Source of the DNA: CAYLUN01 sp964386865
GTDB lineage: Bacteria; Verrucomicrobiota; Kiritimatiellia; RFP12; UBA1067
Reading direction: 5' to 3'
Length of the DNA stretch: 29,813 nucleotides
Assembly: GCA_964386865.1 (NCBI GenBank)
Contig: CAYLUN010000069.1
Coordinates: forward strand, 1-29,813
Shown here: in pieces, positions 25,692 through 29,813 of the stretch
Layout: every line of letters begins with the position of its first letter
Numbering within the stretch: the first letter of the stretch is position 1
Program-made: the position numbers and the translations under genes
Notes under the pieces: model-generated
Told to the model about the DNA's origin: nothing
The model's input: only the letters and a program-made list of their open reading frames with translations
The model's database searches: none

Positions 25692-26546
25692 TCACCCGCC
25701 ATCTCGCCGCGTGGACACGGCAGCCTCTGCCGCGTCATCCAGCTCGATCACTTTTCCCATCGTCACGGACCGTTTGACAAAGTGGGGGCTCGTCTTCGAC
25801 GGATAAACCTCGAGCGAGGCGGGCACCGAATCGCGGGCAGCCTCGTAGATGGAGCAGAAGAGCCTCGCGCCACCAGTCGGAATCGGGTCGCGGCCCGCAA
25901 ACAGGGCGCCCTCGGGAAGGAACGCCGCCACGTTGTCTTTGTCACTCTGCACGTATCGTCGCCCCTGCGCGTCGCTCAGGACGGGATGCGTCACGGTCAC
26001 GGGCTGCGGCGTGTCGTTCTTCACCGTGTAGGTCACGAACAGAAAGCACCCCTCGCTGACCCACTCGCCGCCCGCGTCGCGCGCTCTCGGCAGCAACCGG
26101 CTGCCCAGGTTGTCGACCGACTCGACCTTCCAGCGCGTGTCGCCCACCGGCTCCGCCGCGGCCCCGGGCACGCCTTCGACCGTGCGCAGAACGACCGTGT
26201 CGCGCACCGTCGCCTTCTCGGACACGCCAACCTCCTCGTCGAAACGGTCTTTATAGACGTGCTTCTTGAAGACGGCCACCACCTCGCGCGGCACATACGT
26301 CAGATCCTTCACATACGTCCGGTCATCCTCGCACAGGTTCTCCATCTTCGCCTGAACAGTCTGCCCGTCTTTGCGCTTGATCAAGACGACTCCGTCCGCC
26401 TCCTTGAGAAACGCCCCTTCAACCGAGTTCCCCTTGCGGTCCTTCCACACGCGCACGTCCTCGGCGAACGTGCAGACGCTCAGGGGCAGCGCCGCAAGCA
26501 GCCAGAGCGACGCGACCCAGGCTCTATGGCTCATCGGGTTTTTCAT
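25692..26546 (-). CDS. Exported SHD1 + DUF4352-like two-domain protein
   Basis: 284 residues. A signal peptide (hydrophobic stretch about 10-28, ending TFA) is followed by an SHD1-like SH3-type module at about 30-82 (VRVWKDRKGNSVEGAF...DGVVLIKRKDGQTVQAKMENLCEDDRTYV). This short domain is common in exported PVC-bacterial proteins. Residues about 136-258 look like an immunoglobulin-like DUF4352 fold: GCFLFVTYTVKNDTPQPVTV, then SDAQGRRYVQ. Both are binding rather than catalytic modules, so a scaffold or adaptor role in the periplasm or at the surface is possible, but no function is known. It sits between the PL8 lyase (65 bases upstream) and the GH141-like gene (47 bases downstream), suggesting a shared transcript. 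The ATG at 26546 lacks a Shine-Dalgarno; an ATG at 26534 would also leave a signal peptide. Confidence 0.75.
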   Translation of the reverse strand: MKNPMSHRAWVASLWLLAALPLSVCTFAEDVRVWKDRKGNSVEGAFLKEADGVVLIKRKDGQTVQAKMENLCEDDRTYVKDLTYVPREVVAVFKKHVYKDRFDEEVGVSEKATVRDTVVLRTVEGVPGAAAEPVGDTRWKVESVDNLGSRLLPRARDAGGEWVSEGCFLFVTYTVKNDTPQPVTVTHPVLSDAQGRRYVQSDKDNVAAFLPEGALFAGRDPIPTGGARLFCSIYEAARDSVPASLEVYPSKTSPHFVKRSVTMGKVIELDDAAEAAVSTRRDGG

Positions 26547-26558
26547 AACAGTATGAAC

Positions 26559-26586
26559 AGTATAGCACGTCGCACGGCCGAGACAA
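26559..26586 (-). promoter_or_regulatory. Possible internal promoter ahead of the SHD1 protein gene
   Basis: Minus strand: TTGTCT (26581-26586), 16-base spacer, TATACT (26559-26564). The -10 is 12 bases from the ATG at 26546, so the mRNA would have almost no leader. The -10 is part of a tandem duplication, ATACTGTTC then ATACTGTT. Confidence 0.42.
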
Positions 26587-26608
26587 ACGGGCATTTGCGG
26601 ATAGCGCA

Positions 26609-26629
26609 CGCTCAGCGCTCAGCGATCAA
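26609..26629. repeat. Three 7-bp units across the 3' end of the PL8 gene
   Basis: CGCTCAG, CGCTCAG and CGATCAA run in tandem and contain the PL8 stop codon (TCA at 26612-26614 on the plus strand). The unit is nearly the same as CGCTCAA at 3850-3877. The array encodes the last five residues, LIAER. Confidence 0.6.
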
Positions 26630-28690
26630 CACGCTTGAGCCTTTCCGCGGGCCGTCCGGAAAATCGACGACCTGCCGCACCCCCTTCGCCCGCACGTCGA
26701 CCCGCTGGCTCTTGCCCTGCGGATCGCACACGGCCAAAACGGTTTTGCCTCCGACGCGCCGCAGCAAGAGCAGGCAAGGCGCATCCACGACCACCTCGCC
26801 CCACGCGCCAGAAGCCAGCGCTCCCGCCCGGTAGAACGCGGCCAGAAGCAGGCCCGACTGCACGTGCTCGGCGGACTGAACCGCGGGCGTGTTGGCGATC
26901 ACGCGGACCGGCAGAGCCTCCGCATAAGACTGGGCTTCGGCCGGCCCCGACTTGGCCGCCACAGCGTAGGCGTAGGCGGCGCCCGCCGGCCGCTTGCCGT
27001 GGTTCAGCCACAGCGAAAAGACATCTGCCGTGACCTCGTCCGCCTTCTGGGCCGTCGAAATGCGGCGCCAGCTGCCCGTCTGAGCCGAGACGCCCGCGCC
27101 CACGTTCTCACCGCCCTGAAGGATCGCGTAGACGAACCCGCCGTGGTGCACCCAGGCCGGCTTGGCCAGCCGCTCGGGCCCCGCCAGCGCCGCAACCGCG
27201 CCGTCCGCCCGCCTCACACTCACCGGGCCCTCCGCCAGGCACTGGTTGACCGATGTGATCACGCGGTATTCGTTGGTCGACGCAATGCCCGCGCCGAGGC
27301 ACACCGCTTCGCCCTCAAAGAAAAACCAAGCCTTGCGCGCCGTCAGCCCGTCCCGCTCGAAGTCCATGGCCGAGACGCCGCATGCGCCGTCCGACACGCC
27401 GCCCGCGAACGCGCGCGCCCCCTTTCGCCCGTTCTTGATCCGCGCCAGCGGACGGTCCTGCTCCACCGTGATGCCGGGCAGCCGCGCCCAGTCCCACACC
27501 GGAAAGATGTTGCGGTACTCGTCGCCGGTGCGATACAGCAGCATCACGCCGTCGGACAGGTGCTCGCCGAGCAGGTTCTCCTCGTTGACGACCTCCGTCT
27601 GGAGCATGCGGTCGCTCGTCAGGCGAACCGACGCCATGAAGTCTGGCCGGTGACAGGTTGTGTAGTCCGAACGCCAGAAGTGCCGGAGCCCGGTCAGCGC
27701 GGGCCGCTCCGCGGACACGCCCTTCTCGAGCCGCGCGGCCAGCCGCTCCAACTCGTCCCGCCGCGGCGCGGCGTCCAGCTTCAGCAGCGTCCGCGCCCGG
27801 CCCGCATATCCACGCGCGTTGCCGCTGTTGGGCCGCGTGAGGTCGCGTCCGCTGGCGGAGTAGTCAAAGGTGCCGCCGCGGATCATCCACTGCTGGCCGT
27901 CCAGCAGATAGGCGGTCAGGATGTCGAGCTTCTGCTGCGCAAAGGCGAACGAGGTGCCCTGCGCCAGCAGCGCGAAACGCGGGGCGGAGGCCGCAAAGCC
28001 GCTGCCGTACCCGCCGTTGTAGAGCTGCGCGCCGTGCTGATGGAAGCTGTAGTCCGGCTGCACGCCCTCCTTCTCGGTCACGACGACCTCGTCTTGGATG
28101 CGGCGGTACGCCTCGGCCAGCAGCTCCGGGTCGCGCTGCAGGCAGGCGCGGCCGATCACGGACTCCGCCAGCCACAGCAGGTTCTGGCCTGTCATCGCCA
28201 GCTTGGCCCGCGCCAGCAGCGCGCAGCCGCGCTCCCGGCGCCCGTCGGTCAGCAGCGGCTCGGCCAGCAGCATGAGGCGGTACAGCTCAAGCGGCGCGCC
28301 GATCTCGTTGTACCACCAGTTGGCCGACGTGGGGTCGCGAGCCACCCAGAAGTCGAATCCGCGCACGAACGCCTGTGCCACGGCCGCGCGGTCAGGCTCC
28401 GGCACGCGGCCCGACTCGAACGCCCGCGCCAGCTCCGCCAGCCGGCCCAGATGGGCCATCGGCGGCCAGATCGCACGGTCCTTGGCCCCGTAGTCGACGC
28501 CGCCCCACGAGCCGTCGGGATTCTGAGACGACACGACGCCCAGCGCCGCTTTCAGGTTCGGCTTATCCGTGTGCGACTCCGCGACGATGCGCAGCCGCAC
28601 CGTTTCCAGATCGTTCAGCCGCGCCGCCGCATCGCCCCCCCAAGCAGCCGCCGCACAGACCCCAAGTAACGTGATCGCCGCCCGCTTCAT
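26612..28690 (-). CDS. Secreted polysaccharide lyase family 8 (hyaluronate/chondroitin-type lyase)
   Basis: 692 residues, normal for PL8. A signal peptide (about 1-22) precedes an alpha/alpha-toroid domain to about residue 350. NWWYNEIGAPLELYRLML (124-141) is a PL8 hallmark. Catalytic residues are readable: N170 in MTGQNLLWLA, H219 in SFHQHG, Y228 in YNGGYG, R282 and R286 in GRDLTRPNSG. Their spacing (H to Y 9, R to R 4) equals that of Flavobacterium chondroitinase AC (H225/Y234, R288/R292). The beta-sandwich half contains NEENLLGEHLSDGVMLLY and ASTNEYRVITSVNQCL, also typical. PL8 enzymes cleave uronic-acid polysaccharides (chondroitin, hyaluronan, xanthan) by beta-elimination, leaving unsaturated ends; which polymer is unknown, and no sulfatase or unsaturated glucuronyl hydrolase is in view. 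The ATG at 28690 is preceded by a purine-rich GGGGGCGAGGG. It heads the PL8 - SHD1 - GH141-like cluster. Confidence 0.92.
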   Translation of the reverse strand: MKRAAITLLGVCAAAAWGGDAAARLNDLETVRLRIVAESHTDKPNLKAALGVVSSQNPDGSWGGVDYGAKDRAIWPPMAHLGRLAELARAFESGRVPEPDRAAVAQAFVRGFDFWVARDPTSANWWYNEIGAPLELYRLMLLAEPLLTDGRRERGCALLARAKLAMTGQNLLWLAESVIGRACLQRDPELLAEAYRRIQDEVVVTEKEGVQPDYSFHQHGAQLYNGGYGSGFAASAPRFALLAQGTSFAFAQQKLDILTAYLLDGQQWMIRGGTFDYSASGRDLTRPNSGNARGYAGRARTLLKLDAAPRRDELERLAARLEKGVSAERPALTGLRHFWRSDYTTCHRPDFMASVRLTSDRMLQTEVVNEENLLGEHLSDGVMLLYRTGDEYRNIFPVWDWARLPGITVEQDRPLARIKNGRKGARAFAGGVSDGACGVSAMDFERDGLTARKAWFFFEGEAVCLGAGIASTNEYRVITSVNQCLAEGPVSVRRADGAVAALAGPERLAKPAWVHHGGFVYAILQGGENVGAGVSAQTGSWRRISTAQKADEVTADVFSLWLNHGKRPAGAAYAYAVAAKSGPAEAQSYAEALPVRVIANTPAVQSAEHVQSGLLLAAFYRAGALASGAWGEVVVDAPCLLLLRRVGGKTVLAVCDPQGKSQRVDVRAKGVRQVVDFPDGPRKGSSVLIAER

Positions 28691-28746
28691 CCCTCGCCCC
28701 CGTCTTATTGATCAGCCTCGGCATTCAGGGGCTCGGTAAAATCGCA

Positions 28747-28779
28747 TGGAGTCATGCTCGCTATCGGAACATGACTCCA
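28747..28779 (-). terminator. Perfect 10-bp inverted repeat between the small basic gene and the PL8 gene
   Basis: TGGAGTCATG (28747-28756) and its exact complement (28770-28779) flank a 13-base loop. In the minus direction the stem is followed after a few bases by TTTT, which fits a weak intrinsic terminator for the small basic protein gene. It could equally be an operator for the PL8 cluster, whose ATG is 57 bases downstream. Confidence 0.45.
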
Positions 28780-28844
28780 CGTTGTCCCCTGCCAAACCCC
28801 TGCGCCGACCCAACAAAGGTGCGTCAAGGGTCGGGCCCACGTCC

Positions 28845-28946
28845 TTACTGGGCCGCCTTCTTGGCCTTCTTCTCCTGGCGCTTCTCTTTCAGCGTCTTGG
28901 TGGGCTTTTTCTTTTCTTCTCGCTTAACATCGTGGTTCTTGGCCAT
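28845..28946 (-). CDS. Small lysine-rich basic protein, 33 residues
   Basis: The frame runs from the ATG at 28946 to TAA at 28845 and encodes a 33-residue chain that begins MAKNHDVKREEKKKP and ends KKAKKAAQ. About two fifths of the residues are Lys or Arg, with no hydrophobic core. I recall short proteins of very similar make-up (MAK...KKKPxKTLKEKR) annotated as hypothetical in many bacteria, but I cannot name a function; nucleic-acid or ribosome binding is only a guess from charge. Support for translation is good: GGAGG about 12 bases upstream and a near-consensus promoter at 29020-29048. It is divergent from larC, and followed by an inverted repeat and the PL8 gene. Confidence 0.75.
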   Translation of the reverse strand: MAKNHDVKREEKKKPTKTLKEKRQEKKAKKAAQ

Positions 28947-29019
28947 GGTAAGTACCCTCCTCGTGTGCCGTACGGCGCGACCCGCGCACCGCATCACGGA
29001 CATCACACATAGTAGTCGA

Positions 29020-29048
29020 ACAATAGCAGTCCGCGATTGACCTGTCAA
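29020..29048 (-). promoter_or_regulatory. Promoter of the small basic protein gene
   Basis: Minus strand: perfect TTGACA (29043-29048), 17-base spacer, TATTGT (29020-29025). The leader would be about 65 bases. The -35 lies inside a small inverted repeat, CCTGT-CAA-ACAGG. Confidence 0.62.
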
Positions 29049-29134
29049 ACAGGGTTTTGTCGCACGCCGGGCCGCGGGCGCGGGCGTGACGGCCGGACGT
29101 CCTATGCGGCGCGCGGGTTTCCGCGGTTTCGAGA

Positions 29135-29164
29135 TTGAAGTCCGAGCGCAGTTCCTTGTATGCT
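29135..29164 (+). promoter_or_regulatory. Possible promoter giving a leaderless larC mRNA
   Basis: TTGAAG (29135-29140), 18-base spacer, TATGCT (29159-29164). The -10 ends seven bases before the larC ATG, so transcription would start at or next to the A of the start codon. This agrees with the absence of a Shine-Dalgarno. Confidence 0.45.
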
Positions 29165-29171
29165 TGCCCGT

Positions 29172-29813
29172 ATGAGACACTTCATTCGGTTCGACAGCGT
29201 CGGGGGGGCCAGCGGCGACATGATCCTGTCCGCACTCGCGGCGCTGGGCGCCGACCTCCACGCCATTGAGGCGGCCCTCAACCAGTTCTTCCCGGAGCAC
29301 CTCCACATCCGCGTCGAACCGGCCTCCAGTGCCGGGCTACACGGCTTGCGCGCATCGGTCAGCGCCGAGGGCCACGACCACCACGATGACGACGTCTGGC
29401 CGGACGCTCACGAGCAGCCTCACACGCATGAGCACGGCCACGCCCCGCATGGTGTACCGCCTTCAGGCGGCCCGCAACACAGCCACGCTCACGCCCATCG
29501 GGGCCTTTCCGAGATCGAGCAGCTCCTCGCCCGCGCACCGCTTTCCGACGCCTCGCGCAACCTGTCGCTCGACGTCTTCCGCAAGCTCGCCGAGGCCGAA
29601 GCCAAGATCCACGGCAAGACGCGCGAGAGCGTCCACTTCCACGAAGTCGGCGCGTGGGACTCCGTCGCCGACATCGTGGGCTCCTGCCTCGCGCTCGAGC
29701 AGCTCGGCGTCTGCGGCGTCTCGTGCGGCCCGCTGCCCGCCGGCACGGGGACGATCCACTGCGCCCACGGCGAGATGCCCAACCCCGCGCCCGCCACGCA
29801 GGAGCTGCTGGCC
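29172..29813 (+). CDS. larC: Nickel insertion protein LarC (partial, C-terminus off the right edge)
   Basis: 214 residues are visible of about 400 expected. The N-terminus FDSVGGASGDMILSALAALGADL matches the LarC start (FDxxxGxSGDMxLxALxDLG). A His/Asp-rich stretch (about residues 68-115, such as GHDHHDDD and HTHEHGH) is the expected metal-rich insert. ESVHFHEVGAWDSVADIVG and the final GTGTIHCAHGEMPNPAPAT are strongly conserved family motifs. LarC inserts Ni into the pyridinium-dithiolate nucleotide precursor in a CTP-dependent step, making the nickel-pincer cofactor of lactate racemase and related racemases/epimerases. LarB, LarE and LarA are not in the window. The ATG at 29172 fits the family N-terminus; an in-frame ATG at 29160 is an alternative. 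In some species larC is split by a frameshift further on, which cannot be judged here. A palindrome at 29453-29473 lies inside the His-rich part. Confidence 0.9.
   Translation, partial: MRHFIRFDSVGGASGDMILSALAALGADLHAIEAALNQFFPEHLHIRVEPASSAGLHGLRASVSAEGHDHHDDDVWPDAHEQPHTHEHGHAPHGVPPSGGPQHSHAHAHRGLSEIEQLLARAPLSDASRNLSLDVFRKLAEAEAKIHGKTRESVHFHEVGAWDSVADIVGSCLALEQLGVCGVSCGPLPAGTGTIHCAHGEMPNPAPATQELLA
29453..29473. repeat. REP-like palindrome within larC (CCGCC-TTCA-GGCGG)
   Basis: A perfect 5-bp stem with a TTCA loop encodes VPPSGGP in the variable His-rich region. It aligns with the minus-strand reading of 9397-9424, with one stem pair changed on both sides so that pairing is kept. Confidence 0.42.

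Overview
The window is GC-rich, gene-dense bacterial chromosome that looks like the PVC superphylum. The best guess is Kiritimatiellota or a related Verrucomicrobiota/Lentisphaerota lineage. The reasons are a >3000-residue protein built from autotransporter-associated beta-strand (PATR) repeats, a hydrazine-synthase-alpha-like (HzsA-like) propeller/dihaem protein, an SHD1-domain exported protein, and a run of secreted polysaccharide-degrading enzymes without SusC/SusD genes. This assignment is inferred from gene families, because no rRNA or phylogenetic marker is in view.

Layout, left to right. An SPFH/Band-7 membrane protein runs off the left edge (minus). Next comes a secreted GH36/clan-D alpha-galactosidase-like enzyme (minus), divergent from a large exported fusion (plus): an alpha/beta-hydrolase (esterase) followed by an HzsA-like propeller and two CxxCH haem motifs. 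A two-gene minus-strand operon follows, with an MFS permease and an FGGY kinase related to L-xylulokinase, behind a near-consensus promoter that carries an operator-like dyad. A spermidine-synthase-like protein (minus) is divergent from a secreted GH10 xylanase (plus). A yqeY - NAD(P)-epimerase pair (minus) converges on the xylanase. The 3125-residue PATR-repeat surface protein fills 13.8-23.2 kb (minus). Upstream of it, and in the same direction, lies a second glycan cluster: a PL8 lyase, an SHD1/DUF4352-like exported protein and a GH141-like beta-helix hydrolase. The right end has a 33-residue basic protein (minus) and the 5' part of larC (plus, cut by the edge).

Taken together the genes suggest a polysaccharide degrader. 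Exported GH36-like, GH10, GH141-like and PL8 enzymes would release sugars and unsaturated oligosaccharides outside the cytoplasm. The MFS/kinase operon could import and phosphorylate a pentulose or other keto-sugar. The giant fibrous protein may serve in adhesion or as a surface coat.

The least ordinary features are: the esterase-HzsA-dihaem fusion; short tandem arrays of degenerate 7-bp units at three separate places (one in-frame inside that fusion, one just upstream of the giant gene's promoter, one across the 3' end of the PL8 gene); and several families of REP-like palindromes, one with a recurrent TTCA loop and a compensated copy inside larC. No tRNA, rRNA, CRISPR array, insertion sequence or phage gene was seen. 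No gene-free stretch exceeds about 265 bp.
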